64,000 nucleotides of DNA. It comes from Mytilisepta virgata. Its lineage: Eukaryota; Mollusca; Bivalvia; Mytilida; Mytilidae. The notes under the pieces were generated by a model that was not told the origin of the DNA, did not search any database, and worked only from the letters and a program-made list of their open reading frames with translations. The position numbers and the translations under genes were made by a program. Numbering within the stretch: position 1 is the stretch's first letter; each line of letters opens with the position of its first letter. The DNA lies in the NCBI GenBank assembly GCA_028015205.1, contig JAPWFG010000055.1, positions 186,001 to 250,000 on the forward strand, read 5' to 3'. Below are positions 36,451 through 49,800 of the stretch, piece after piece.

Positions 36451-37686
36451 TCGTCGTCGTCGCAAAGAGCATCAATTTTTAAGATCAAGTAGTCTGAAAC
36501 TAATTGCCCAATCAGAACCAAACTGTAGTGGAATTGGCCTTAGATGGTCCTCTTTCAGAATTGTGTCCGATGAACCGGACGATCAACCAACATGGCCACC
36601 TCAGCCTAACTTAGTTTAACATAGGACCCTATGGAAATTCATTTAAAAATCTTCTTGTCTGAAACTACTGAGCCAATTGCAATGAAACTTAGCAGCAATG
36701 GTCCTTAGATGGTCCTCTTTCAGAATTGTATCCGATGAACCGGATGGTCAACCAAGATGGCCGCCATTTCCGAATTAACTTAGTATAACATAGGACCCTA
36801 TGGGAAATTCATTAAAAAATCTTCTTGCCTGAAACTACTGAGCCAATTGCAACCAAACTTAGCAGCAATGGTTCTTAGATTGTCCTCTTTCAGAATTGTG
36901 TCCGATGAACCAAGATGGCCGCCACAACCGAACATAGTTTAAAATTGGACCCTATGGGATAATTCATTAAAAAATCTTCTTATCTGAAAATACTGAGCCA
37001 ATTGGAACCAGACTTGACAGCTATGGTCCATAGATGGTCCTCAGTCAGAAATATGTCTAATGATCTATAATGTCAACCAAGATGGCATGCCACAGCCGAA
37101 CTTAGTTATACATGGGACCCTATGGGAAAATTCATTTAAGAAATCCTCTTGCCTGCAATCACTTGGCCAATTGGAACCAAACTTGACAGAAATGGTTCAT
37201 AGGTGGTCCTCTTTCAGAATTGTGTCCCTTGACCCGGAATGGCAACAAAGATGGCCGCCACAGCAGAACTAAGTTTAACATAGGACTCTATGGGAAAATT
37301 CATTAAATAATCTTGTCTGAAACAACTGGGCCAATTAGAACAAGACTTGGCATCAATGGTCTTTAGATTGTCCTCTTTAAGAATTGTGTCCGATGACCTG
37401 GACTGTCAACCGAGATGGCTGCCACAGCACAAACATAGTTAAACATTGGACCCTATGGAAAATTCATTAAAAGATCTTCTTGTCTGAAATTACCCAGAGG
37501 TTGAAACCAAACTTAGCAGCAATGGTCCTTAGATGGTCCTCATTTAGATATGTGTCCGTGGACCCAAACTATCAACCAAGATGGCCATCACAGCCGAATT
37601 TTTAACCCTGTGGGAACTGGTCGCTATATATATGTTATAGACAATGGACTATCAGGTGAGCGATACAGGCTCCTGGGAGCCTCTGG
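36451..37686 (+). mobile_element. Family A element with about 140-bp repeats
   Basis: Ends TCAGGTGAGCGATACAGG and the hairpin GGCTCCTGGGAGCC, followed by TCTGG. The core is about eight copies of a unit with AACCAAGATGGCC, CTTAGTTTAACATA, CCTATGGG, AATCTTCTTGTCTGAAA and GGTCCTTAGATGGTCC, the same unit as in the 27087-28700 copy. The 5' hairpin is not recognisable; the element may be truncated or start further left. Confidence 0.75.
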
Positions 37687-37870
37687 TTTGTTTCGACGTA
37701 TTTCCTACGCGGCAATCGCCCTGGCGTTGAAAAAGGCTCAAATTGACGTTCCGTGACATTTTAACAAGACACAGTAAAATATGTGGTATTTATACATTTT
37801 TCGTAAAAATATACAACATAGACATGAAAAAAAATGCTTTTGAAAGGCACATTTATCAGTTTATCAATTT

Positions 37871-39134
37871 TTAACCGGATTTTCATAGGGCGTGCGGGCG
37901 GTCGGGCGGGCGGACGGGCGGCTGCCAAACAGTGTCCGTGCAATAACTTATGAACTGTTCAACCAAAGCTTTTCAAATTTTAATATGTTGTTACTGATGA
38001 CAAAATGGAGGTCAAGTTCGATATTGACGATTTTCACTTTGACCGTTCAAGAGTTATGGTTCTTGAAAGATTGAAAAATGGCTTTTCCAGTGGTGTCCGT
38101 GTGATAACTTATGAACTGTTCAACCAAAGCTTTTCAAATTTTAATATGTTGTTACTGATGACAAAATGGAGGTCAAGTTCGATATTGACGATTTTCACTT
38201 TCACCGTTCAGGAGTTATGGTTCTTGAAAGATTGAAAAATGGCTTTCCCAGTGGTGTCCGTGTGATAACTTATGAACTGTTCAACCAAAGCTTTTCAAAT
38301 TTTAATATGTTGTTACTGATGACAAAATGAAGGTCAAGTTCGATATTGACGATTTTCACTTTCACCGTTCAGGAGTTATGGTTCTTGAAAGATTGAAAAA
38401 TGGCTTTCCCAGTGGTGTCCGTGTGATAACTTATGAACTGTTCAACCAAAGCTTTTCAAATTTTAATATGTTGTTACTGATGACAAAATGGAGGTCCACT
38501 TCGATATTGACGATTTTCACTTTCACCGTTCAAGAGTTATGGTTCTTGAAAGATTGAAAAATGGCTTTTCCAGTGGTGTCCGTGTGATAACTTATGAACT
38601 GTTCAACCAAAGCTTTTCAAATTTTAATATGTTACTGATGACAAAATGAAGGTCAAGTTCGATATTGACGATTTTCACTTTCACCGTTCAGGAATTATGG
38701 TTCTTGAAAGATTGAAAAATGGCTTTCCCAGTGGTGTCCGTGTGATAACTTATGAACTGTTCAACCAAAGCTTTTCAAATTTTAATATGTTGTTACTGAT
38801 GACAAAATGGAGGTCAAGTTCGATATTGACGATTTTCACTTTCACCGTTCAAGAGTTATGGTTCTTGAAAGATTGAAAAATGGCTATTCCAGTGGTGTCC
38901 GTGTGATAACTTATGAACTGTTCAACCAAAGCTTTTCAAATTTTAATATGTTGTTACTGATGACAAAATGGAGGTCAAGTTCGATATTGACGATTTCCAC
39001 TTTCACCGTTCCGATATTGACGATTTTCACTTTCACCGTTCAGCTAGGAGTTATGGTTCTAAAAAAATGAAAAAAGGCAGTTCAAGTCGTCGTTATGCAG
39101 GAAAATACGGTTTGCTGTCATTCGACAGCCTCTT
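37871..39134. mobile_element. Hairpin-ended element with seven 161-bp units
   Basis: The left end AACCGGATTTTC is near-inverted to GAAAATACGGTT on the right (39101-39112). A GGGCGGGCGG stretch follows the left end. The core is seven units of about 161 bp starting near 37930, 38091, 38252, 38413, 38574, 38732 and 38893, each with CTTATGAACTGTTCAACC and ATTGACGATTTTCACTTT. The right end closes with the hairpin GCTGTCATTCGACAGC (39114-39129). The 60-87 residue frames inside are repeat by-products. Confidence 0.85.
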
Positions 39135-40839
39135 GTATTCGTATGAAATGATGAGTTTTCTTCGCAAAATTGTGTAACCTTATCGACATTCACTTTAATG
39201 GGCAATTTTGGACGTTGTGTGACATTTTGACTATACACTGATTTTTTTTTCCACATATCTTTGAAATTTCAAGACCTTTCTTGTCATGCTTTCGCTTAAA
39301 GATATTTTATAAGATGCACATATATATAAATTCATTTTTCTATTAAAAAGAGTCTCTGCATAAGAAATCAACATATTAATTTGGTATTTGAGCGCGAACG
39401 TTTGACGGAAGCGTCACAAAATGACGAGTGTGACACATTAAAGTAAAGCGGTTTTTAATATGTTTCATTTTAATTGGAAGCAATTTTGGGTTCCCATTTG
39501 GACCAATCTGGAGAATTTTGTTGTCTTTCGTAATATCAAACCTAATTTTAGTCATACGCTTTCATTTTTAGCAGCGTATTTCCAAATTAAAACGGAATTG
39601 AAACGAAATTCTAGAAATGTGACATGATTCCGCAACAAAAATAAGAAGCGATTTCTTTGAAATGATTTGAATTGAGCAATGAATTTCATACGACTTGTTT
39701 CATTAAACATATCTAAATGATGTCACCTGGCTCTGGTGCCATTTCCGGATGGCTTTTTTCCGATGTCTCCCAAATATTTTGAACTTTCTGCACTCTCTGA
39801 CGCCGGCATATTAACGATGACATCTATATTTTTATGACGCCATAACCGCTAGAGACTCAGCTTTCTTTCCTGGCATGGTTAAATTATCTGTAAATTTCCT
39901 TTAATTTTTTTCAGCGATGAAAAAATGAACTGATCATCGCCGAAGCTGTTACTTGTCTCCTTCCAAAAAAAAAAAAAAAAACAACGGATTTTTTGTTTCA
40001 CTAAATTTTGTACAGCATTTGAAAAATAAGAAAAAGAAGTGTTTTAGGTTTATTAAATGTTTTTCCGAACAATTTGATATATATTTTATTTGAAAAAAGT
40101 CTACTATCTGTTCAATTATTCAAGAAAGTGAAAGGCGCGTCCTAGGACTAGATTTTCTGGTAAAGTTCAAAAATTGAGACTTACTTTACAAGGAAACACT
40201 GAAAGATCAAGGGACACGTTTTGCATGTTTTGCTAAAGGACTAAATTTACTGTTACTTTTACAAAAGTTCCGTTTGGTATGAAAAATGCAAAATCACCTA
40301 AAAATTATTAATTTGGGACCCATACAGAAATCTTATCTTAGTAACTTATCCTTGTTATAAAAAAAGACTAAAGTCATGGTTGATATGAATTATATAAAGG
40401 CATAGAAAACTATAATCACCCTGTAAAATAAAATGAGGAAAGGGTCCGACTCTTGCATTAATGTCCATTCAAATCAAGATATTCCCATTACATGCATTAT
40501 CCTGATAATTAACCATATCATTTTCAATTGATTGTAAAATCAAATCAGGAACTGTATATGATAGTATTATATGATCCCTGATCAAATCAAACCAAACCAA
40601 ATACATTTTATTTCAGTACAGACGGCAAGACAACTAACAATAACATGAACTTGTAATGAGCTTTTGAACCGACTGTTTCAAGTCTTTTTGTGTAACTTAA
40701 GATTAACTCATTTAGACCTAAATTAGCAAAGACAGATAAATCATACTTTCGATAACCTGTACATTCTAATTCATCGAGGCCGAACTGGACCATGGCCGAA
40801 TTGACATGTACCGAAACGGCTAACGGCTTGACGTTGCTG
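39135..40839. other. Intergenic DNA upstream of SPG21
   Basis: No gene seen. Contains an A run at 39966-39982 and generic AT-rich sequence. Confidence 0.4.
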
Positions 40840-40915
40840 ACTTCCGGTCAAATGATTACAAACTTCCGGGTTAAAGTTTGGCAAACATGAAAGTAGAAAA
40901 ATTGAATTTTCCTTT
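40840..40915 (+). promoter_or_regulatory. SPG21: Candidate SPG21 promoter and first non-coding exon
   Basis: Two ACTTCCGG words in the same orientation (40840-40847 and 40862-40869) are ETS-type sites common in housekeeping promoters. A good donor, GTAAGTTT, follows at 40916. The first coding exon of SPG21 has an acceptor at 43813-43814 and only 34 bases of 5' UTR, so an upstream non-coding exon is required; this is the best candidate I see. Confidence 0.35.
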
Positions 40916-41213
40916 GTAAGTTTGAAGCAGAATGCAAATATTACCACAGTCCCCACATAATATATTCATATCTCCAAAAGAATCCAGCTAGAAACAAAAT
41001 AATCACTAACACTTGTTATCTTTGTAACAGAAGAATGACAAGTCCAAATATGGGATAATTTTAACTGAGTGACCCAATTTCTCAATATTAGATTACTGTC
41101 GTAAGAAGAAACTGCTGATTAACTATGGCTATCAGGCCTAATGAATGCATTACCGTATTGTTTTGGTTTTCCCCCTGCAATATATACACTCAGTGGACGT
41201 AATAGCTACAGCC

Positions 41214-41870
41214 TACAATAATGTAGCTCCTGTGACAACTTTTGACTCGGCGGAGCTACAAAGCGGTCCTATTACTCGTAATGTAGTTCAAATAACTTTT
41301 ACGTAAGTCAGTAAGAGGTTATATTTACCTGAAATATCATTGAACTGATATAATTTCCAGCATATTAAATGTAAAATTGCTTCATCATTAATGTTGAAAT
41401 CGTTGTCTTGCACATTTTGTCAGTTTCAAAATTGTTTTCTTTCCACTATGACACATTTTCGCGAGATCGCAGAAGGCGTGGCCTGACCTTATATAGATAA
41501 CTTTTCTATGACTACGACTGACAATATTGTGGGAAATAGTATTTTGTCAATGGAAACTTCCTTATTTGGAATGTAACTTTAGAGGGAATCCCACTGGGAG
41601 TTGAAAAGAAAACAAAATATTCGAAACATGGGTGAAAATTTTGAATGCCTGATTTCTGGATTGGAAATCTCCCATTAGATGATGGTATGTTGCTTTATTT
41701 TAACTGATAGTGATATAAATGTAATATTTTTATAGTTTTTGAACCAAAACAAGTAAAAAATATGCCTAAAACCCCCAGGTGTGAATCACACCCAGCTGCT
41801 CCATTACAAGTAATGGTACCGCTTTGTAGCTCTGCTGAGTCAAAAGTTGTCACAGGAGCTACATTATTGT
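41214..41870. mobile_element. Element with about 70-bp inverted arms
   Basis: The left arm (41214-41282; AATGTAGCTCCTGTGACAAC onward through CTACAAAGCGGT) is the reverse complement of 41801-41870 with few differences. The 500 bases between are unrelated to known coding sequence. It could be a MITE or two inverted copies of a dispersed repeat. In the presumed first intron of SPG21. Confidence 0.65.
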
Positions 41871-43021
41871 CGCTATGGACATAAATGTGTTCCCACTTGT
41901 AAATTTCCCTATACAATTCATATAAAAATACTTTATATCAAAATACTGTCTTGATTTTATTTCTTATCCTATAATTATGAATTTTTTAAAGAAAAATATC
42001 AGAAACATTTAGATTATTTTGAAATTTTTCTGTGATTCCGAATTTTGGAGAATTCATTATTTAAATGCAATAAGATTTTATGCACATCAAAATTACATAG
42101 GCTTTTTGAGAAAATGTTGTTAAAAATTAAATATTTGTATTTCAAATGTGGATTTAAAAAAAATATTATAATATTTTGATACTATCAGTATAAAGCATAG
42201 ATATCTTTCTGCTCATGAATACAGATTTCATTAAAATATGACAAAAAATAACTTCAGGATAACATTTTGAAAAATTGTGGGTTTATATGTAATGTATAGG
42301 AAAATTTCCAAGTCGGAACTCATTAATGTCTACTGACTTTATGTATAAAATGATGTCCCTTATATAATAGCCTAGGTTTTACACAATTACACTGGCAAAA
42401 TTCTGAATATAAGTCATATAGCCCAATATATATATAAACAGAGACATAGTCATAGTTAGATATAAGAGGAAGTAATGAATGGCAGTTATACATGTTAAAT
42501 TTGAAAGTGGTCAATACAAAATCTTTTGCCAGACATAAATTAAGGTTTACTTAAGTTCCCTTGTCCATTTCAAAGAGAGTACCAATAATTTTTATATTTA
42601 GTGACAATTTGATGTTTATTTCCTACATTAAGACCAGCTTTTTTTATGCCAATCTCAATATGTAATCATGTACATTGTTCTATAAAAATTTATGGTGTGC
42701 AATGTGTGGATGGCAGTATGCAAGTTTAACATAATATAAATTGGAATTTTTATTATATAGGATATATGAAACTGCAGATGTTTTGGTGATAAGCAAGTTT
42801 TGCAATGGATGGAGGTTTTTCTGTAAATCAACTTTTGCTTTGCTTCATATTAAACAATGAAATTTTAAGATTCCAACCATTTTCATTTAGTTAAGAAACA
42901 TCTTTGGAACTTTTCAAAGGAAAGTGCAATAAGAGAAGTTATTATTTTTTTAAATATTTTAAAATAATCTCATTGGATGAAAACTGTCATGTGATTAAAA
43001 AATAAATTGCATATTTTGACA

Positions 43022-43172
43022 AAAATTGAACATCGTGGGAAACAACCCTATTGTTTACCTCCAAACATCACAATTTTCCACCAAAAGGGAGACAACTGTG
43101 TAATTGCAGGAAACAACCCTATTGTTCACATCCGAACATCCCAATTCCCCCCACAAGGGAGACAACTGCATA
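43022..43172. repeat. Two-unit tandem repeat with AAGGGAGACAACTG
   Basis: Two copies of about 67 bases containing GGAAACAACCCTATTGTT and AAGGGAGACAACTG. Phrases like GGGAGACAACT and GGGAGATAACTC are common in molluscan non-coding DNA. Confidence 0.6.
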
Positions 43173-43236
43173 ATTCGCCTTCCTTAAAAGTAATGAGAAT
43201 CAAATTATGTTTTGCTCCTGTGGAAAAAATAATAAA

Positions 43237-43332
43237 ACAATTACGGCTCTCATTTGAGGTAGACATTCATATTTGGTAACCCGAGAGAGGTTGTTTTCCC
43301 GAGGGCTTGCCTCAAATGAGGGTCGTAATTGT
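43237..43332. repeat. Near-palindromic 96-bp foldback
   Basis: Arm ACAATTACG, CTCATTTGAGG pairs with CCTCAAATGAG, CGTAATTGT. The centre contains ACCCGAGAGAGGTTG. Lies in the presumed first intron of SPG21. Confidence 0.75.
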
Positions 43333-43848
43333 ATAATATAAACTGTAGGAATATTTCTTCTATCAGTTTAACAGGGTTAAACATGAAAACATATTCTGTA
43401 ACATGCATATGTGATATAATGGATGTTAAATTTAAATTGTAAAGTTGTCAATTATAGTGCTTCATTACTTCATATATAATGAGAAACATATGAATACATT
43501 GTTTTATAATAGTATTTTGTATATAAAAGTAATGAGGACATGAAAACTCAAAAATTTTATGGTCAGATTTTCAACTAAACGTTTTCTTACAATTCATTGG
43601 GGACAAAAGAATATTTGTTTAATATTTGTAAGGCTTTTTAAATGTGTAAATCAATGTTCTATTTGCCCTTTAATATGCATTATTTAGATTCATATTGGTT
43701 TCAGTGAAGAACTACAATGTATGTCAAATGAATATTCCCAGTATACAGTAAGAATTTTATTATGTAGTTCCAATAATATTACCAAAATTGGTCTGAATTT
43801 TTTTCTCTTTACAGAAGTCCTTGATGATGCAAGATTTTGAAAATTAAA

Positions 43849-46800
43849 ATGACGAGTGAGGTTACCCAGTCAAATGAATATCAAAGCTTTCGTAGTTCTG
43901 TACCACAGAGAAAGGTATGTACTTTTTATTTAAACTTAGAAGCTTTTTTGGACAAAAAAAAACCCGCAAGTAAAAGGACATACCTCAAACTAAACCAAAA
44001 AAAGAAAAAAGGCAAAACACAAAAATGTAGCTGTCCTTCATAACTAATTGCTTTGATTAAAAAATTACTATAAATGCAACATACAGATTTTGAAGAGACA
44101 CACATATATATATAGAATTAACACTGTGAAGTAAATACAATTATACATAAATTGTTGAGGATTTTTTTATCATCATACATTATGTTAAAAGTCCTTGCAA
44201 GGTTTATTACAATTAGTATGGAAATTCATTTTCCATCGATTTATAGAAATGAAGTTTTTGAACAAATTTTTACTTTTATTTAGAATTTGAATAGCAGATT
44301 AACAATTTTTTTTAAAGAACTTAGTTCATAGTATGTAAGAATTTAGGAAAAAGTAAAGTTGTAATCTGAAGTAAATTGCTTAGCTTTCTTTCTTATTTTA
44401 TATATGCTTAGTTGAACACTTGAAGAGTTAAATCTTTTATTAGTTGATTGTGAGCTTATGTAGTGAAATTCCATTTAAAAAGTAGATTAGAAAATTAAAT
44501 AAATCCATTTTAAAAAGTAGATTCCAGAATCAAATAATTCCATTTTAAAAAGTAGATTCCGGAATTAAATAATTCCATTTTAAAAAGTAGATTCCAGAAT
44601 TCAATAATTCCATTTTAAAAAGTAGATTTCAGAATTAAATAATTCCATTTTAAAAAGTAGATTCCAGAATTAAATAAAGGCTTGTTCAAACTTTGATGAT
44701 ATAAGAAACACTAAACAATGCTTCACATTTCATATAAACAGCAGTGAAGATTACTTACAACTGTTGAAAGGTGTGGAACTGAAAAATTTGTTCTCTTCTA
44801 TCTAAGTTTTATTTCCTTCTTAGTTTATAGTTGATGATGATGAGACAAAGGAATGGAAAGTATATGATGCAGGACCAAGATCAGTCAGATGTCCGCTAGT
44901 CTGTTTTCCTCCAGCTAGTGGCACCGCTGATGTGTTCTTTAGACAAATGTTAGCTTTGAGTGCTGTGGGATATAGAATTATTTCTGTAAGTATTCTGATA
45001 ATTTTGGAAGAAAGGTTCCTAATCAGTTATAATTAAGAAAAATCATATCTTTAATTCCTTTAGGCTAAATGGATAATCAAGAAATTCTAGTGTAAATTCA
45101 CAAAAGAGCTCAACATTTTTGTTAATGCCAAAATATGACAGGATGAACACTGCAAATATTTTAAAAACTCCTTTTGATTTTTAGAAAATAAAAAATAATG
45201 TTGTGATGTTTTGTTTATTTACTGTTAGTCTGTTTGACAGCTCACTGATCCTTTACCATATTTATTTTTTCTACTTTAACTATATTGAATAAAGGACATC
45301 AGATGTATTAATGTCTTTATTCAAATTGCATTTATGCCCATAAAGAATTAAGCAATACAATTGACATAGATCATGCAGTTTTGTGTGTGAACAAAGATTC
45401 AAAATAATAAATGAATGTAAAATTTACAAGATTGCAGTGTCCCTGGTGGATGAGGTAGTTCAATGTAACTATTAATGATCACTAGCCAACAATGAGTTTG
45501 TGAGTTTGAATCCAGTTCATGTTGTATACCAGTTTTAATTGACAAGAATTCCCAGTTGTCCTGTCGTTTGTTCTCTCCTGTTACTTCTTCATCCTCAACC
45601 AATAAAAACTAGCAACCAAGATGTAGCCAAAATAAGTTAATCAATCTTAAGATACAGTTTTAGATTATTTAGGGATTGTTTTTGAATTTTTTTTCATGTG
45701 CTATGCTCAATCACTATGTGCACTGAGGTTATTTCAAATAGACAGAAAAAACATTACACACAATTCTTATAATTTAATCCCCTACATTGTTAACAGGATT
45801 TTCAAATGGAAAAATTCTCGTTATTAGTTTGGCTAAGTATGTTGGTTGGCTCTAATTATGAAGGAAATTCGGGTTTGTTCTCATTTAGACAGGATTTTGT
45901 TTTATGGGCTCAAATGGTGGCAATCACAGTAAAATGGAAAATTCATTATAAAGAGTGATACATGTATTTAGATTATATCTTTCTCTTTTTAGGTAGAATA
46001 TCCAACATATTGGAAGATTGTAGAATTTTGTGAAGGCTTTAGGAAGCTGATAGATCATTTACAGTTAGATAAAGTAAGTAAATGTTATACTATTTTGAAC
46101 TATACCCCCTCCCCCCATAGATATTATTCTGAATAGAATACTCTAGTCGTGAATATGTAAATAAACATTAAACTTTTAATTTTGATCATAATCTTTATAT
46201 TTAAATAAGACTTTTTTTTAAAGAATCGTTTCTCATTGAAGTATTGAATTTTAAAGTTTGAAACTCCCAAATGAATTATTTTCTTCTTTTGTAAATTTAG
46301 GTTCATTTATTTGGAGCTTCTTTGGGTGGATTTTTGGCTCAAAAGTTTGCGGAGTATACGAGTAGATCTCCAAGAGTTGCTTCCCTTGTTTTATGCAACA
46401 CATTTTATGATACAGCCATATTTAATCAGAGAAACTCTGCACCCACGTAAGTATTCTTAACCAACAATAACAAACTGACATAACATATGTTTTGCTCACA
46501 CAATATGATATATACTATCCAATTCACTATTCTAATCATAAAACAGATTAAAGGTAAGGTCTATGCTGACATACCTGTCAACTTTATATCCCACAATCAG
46601 CAGATTTTTAGACACTTTAAACTTCTTTATTTATAGTGGATTGGGAAACTAGTTTTACAAACTTATACTAATCCCTCTCCACTTGGTGGGTGCGAGAGCA
46701 GCCCCTGTAGAGACATTTTAGCCTACTCTTTTTTGACATCTACAGAGAAGTCTTTAACATGCTAAAGGGTGTTGCTTTCCCTGAACACGAGACAGCCATT

Positions 46801-49800
46801 TTTCATCCCGATCTGACAGACTCAGCATCTTTTACTGAGACCATCCTCTGTTGATATGGCGTTGCAAATTTGATTAGTGAAATTTTCATCCAGAACAGGA
46901 ATCGAACCAGGGTCCTCTGGCTTCGTAGTGCAATGTGGTAACCACTACATCACAGCACTCTTCAGATGAAGATAATATACAAGAGCAAAAAAAACAGATA
47001 CGTAGAATCAACAGAGTAAGGCACACACATTTCTATATTTTTTTGAAGGATATCTTTAACAAATTATTTTGTTATTAATTTTAATTATTTGGTCATATTT
47101 TCATTCAGAATAAAATATATAGTGCAAAATCATTTTTTGAAAATGTTCAATTTTTTTCTTTCCATCCCATTTTTCAACATGAATGACAACCAATAAAAAT
47201 GAATTATACAAAAGTAAAAAAGGACATCGGTAGGTTTTCATATCGAGAAATGTTGACTAATTTATTTGGTTTGGTATTTATATAATGAGTCTTACCTAAC
47301 ATTTACTTTTCTTTCCAATTTTTTCCTCAATAATGACAAGCAAGCTTTACAGGGAGAAACTAAATGAATCAATATGTTTTTTCCAGATTTTGGATGATGC
47401 CAGCTTTAGTACTTAAGAAGATGGTTATGGGAAACTTTGATAAGGGCCCAGTTGATCCCAGTATATGTGATTCTATAGATTTTCTAGTGGAAAAGGTAAA
47501 TTGGAGAAAAGTAGGTCTGTTGGCTGTTTTCCGATGAAATGTTAAATTTCAGCAACCTCGGAACTTGAAAGATATCATACTGGTAACATTGTTTGCATGT
47601 AAACCTAAAAACTGTTCCAAAACTTATTTTGTATTTTGTACAACACAGTAACAGAAACACAATTTAGTGAAAAAAGCTAAGGAACCATTTCCCATTGTTT
47701 AATTCAAAGCAGTGATTTTGAATATTTACAGGTGTTTTTATCTTATTTTCAGCTTGACAGCCTAAGTCAGCCAGAATTAGCTTCAAGACTGACATTAAAT
47801 TGTATGAACTGTTATGTAGAACCACAGAAAATTCATCACATACCTATTACTATAATGGATGTTAGTATTGTTTAATTGAGATGTTGATGTCTGAATTTAT
47901 CAGTCTTTGTCAAAATGAGCAAATTCAAAAATTTGATTTGCTAATTGATATTTTAGAAATAGTGGTCTAAGTTTTAATAATCAGTACTTTTGTTGTGTCA
48001 ATATATAAAAAAACTGATAAGAAATTAATTGAATAAAACTCTCACAGAATTGTGTAGAAAAATACATGAATGACTACCAATCAGTTATCTTCCTCTTGCA
48101 TGATAAAAAAGAATATCTTAATTGTGTATACTCAAAAGTCATCTCTTATCTACACTCAATTTCTTGCACAGTTCAAAGGTTTTGAATTGCAGTGTAAAGT
48201 CCTTCACATCTTATTTGTTGTATAGTTTACCATCTCCAATTTGACATTTTCATGTATTACACTGCTGTCAAATCTATTTTCTGTAGATTTGTCTCCATTT
48301 TGTTATATAGAACATTTTTAATGCTGTCAAGTCTTTTTTGTGTAGAATTGTCTCTGATTTGTTATAGAGAATGTTTTAACTGCTATCAAGTCTGTTTTGT
48401 GTATTTGGTTAGAGAAAATTTTAACTGCTTCCATGTCTGTTTTGTGTAGAGTTGTCTCCCATTTGTTATAGAGAACATTTGAACTCCTTCCACTAATGTC
48501 CTAAAGAGTTGTCGCCCATTTGTTAATTGCTGAAAAGTCTGTCTTATGTAGAGTCGTCTCCCATTTTATAGTTTTACAAGATGGGACAAATATTTTAGAG
48601 AAACATGTCTGTGTCTGAATTATAATCAAAAATTTATATAGTGAACAAATGTCAGTTTGATGCAGAGTCATCTCCCATCTGGATACTTCTTCATGTAGGT
48701 ATTTTTCCTGAAAGTGGCAAACTTTAACAGTTAAAAAGAATCTACTGGTTTGTACTGGATACTTGTTATTCATATGAATTAAACATTTAAATTTACTAGT
48801 AATATTCTCCATTTTAAATACAATTTTAATAGAGTTGATTTTATCTTTTTCAGGTGTTTGATGACTGTGCTTTGTCACATTCTGTTAGGGAAGAATTATA
48901 TAAATGTTATCCAGATGCTAAACGTGCTCATCTGAAATCAGGTGGAAATTTTCCTTATTTAAGTAGAAGTGATGAAGTGAATATTTTCCTAAAGGTAAGG
49001 TTTATAATCTATTTCATAAGAAGGTATCATTACTTATAGAAACATTAATTACTGAATATAAGAATCAGAAAATCAACCATAGAACTTTTTTCTGTAAGCT
49101 GTGCACCAAAGACAAGAAATTATAGTTGCCTAAAATAATTTAAGTACCATTCTTAGAATACTCCCAGCTAATGTTAGACAAAATACTATATCAGTGATAA
49201 ATTTTTTCCTCAGGTTCATTGGTTTCTTACAAATTATTTCATTTTGTTAACCGGGTTTGCCAACGGAAAAATCCAGTTATTTATTTGATGAAGTACCGCA
49301 CGTGGGCGTCTGCCAACAGTTTCTGTGCAGTAAATGATAAACCCTTCAACCAAAGCTTTTCAAATTATAATATGTTGTTCTGAATGATAAAATGGAGGTC
49401 AAGTTTGATATAGTTTGAACACATATTTCTCTAAAAGCTTTTATCAGGTACACTGGAGATCAAAAGTTTGGAGAGCCAAAACAAACATGGAAACAGTAAA
49501 CTACCTAAACAGTTATAGACAAGATTTGCTCCTTACAAATGCATATGTTTCAAAATAAAATATTTGAGAGACCTGGTTTGCTGTCATTTTGACAGCTTTT
49601 TCCTTGTTTTACCATAATCCCAGCAATGTAGGGCTTTACTGCAATATCCATTCTAGCTGCTTTTCATCCATCAAACCTAAATATTTATATGTGGTTTATA
49701 CATAAATAGCTTATGTGTAAAGGAATGATTTGAAGCTTAAAATTTAAAATGTTCTACTCTGGGCCTTATTTAGAACCTTCCAGGTTGTTGGTTTTAATGA

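Noticed and set aside
38005..39177. A ladder of 76-87 codon frames
   Set aside because: Generated by the 161-bp repeat units.
44466..44680. Regularly spaced repeat looking like a CRISPR array
   Set aside because: Spacers are copies of the same unit, the host is an animal and no cas genes exist; it is a minisatellite.
46895..46960. tRNA gene on the minus strand
   Set aside because: A and B boxes are present but stems are poor and a SINE body follows; it is a SINE head.
48501..48878. 125-codon minus-strand frame
   Set aside because: Overlaps a tandem repeat and an SPG21 exon on the other strand; no family features.
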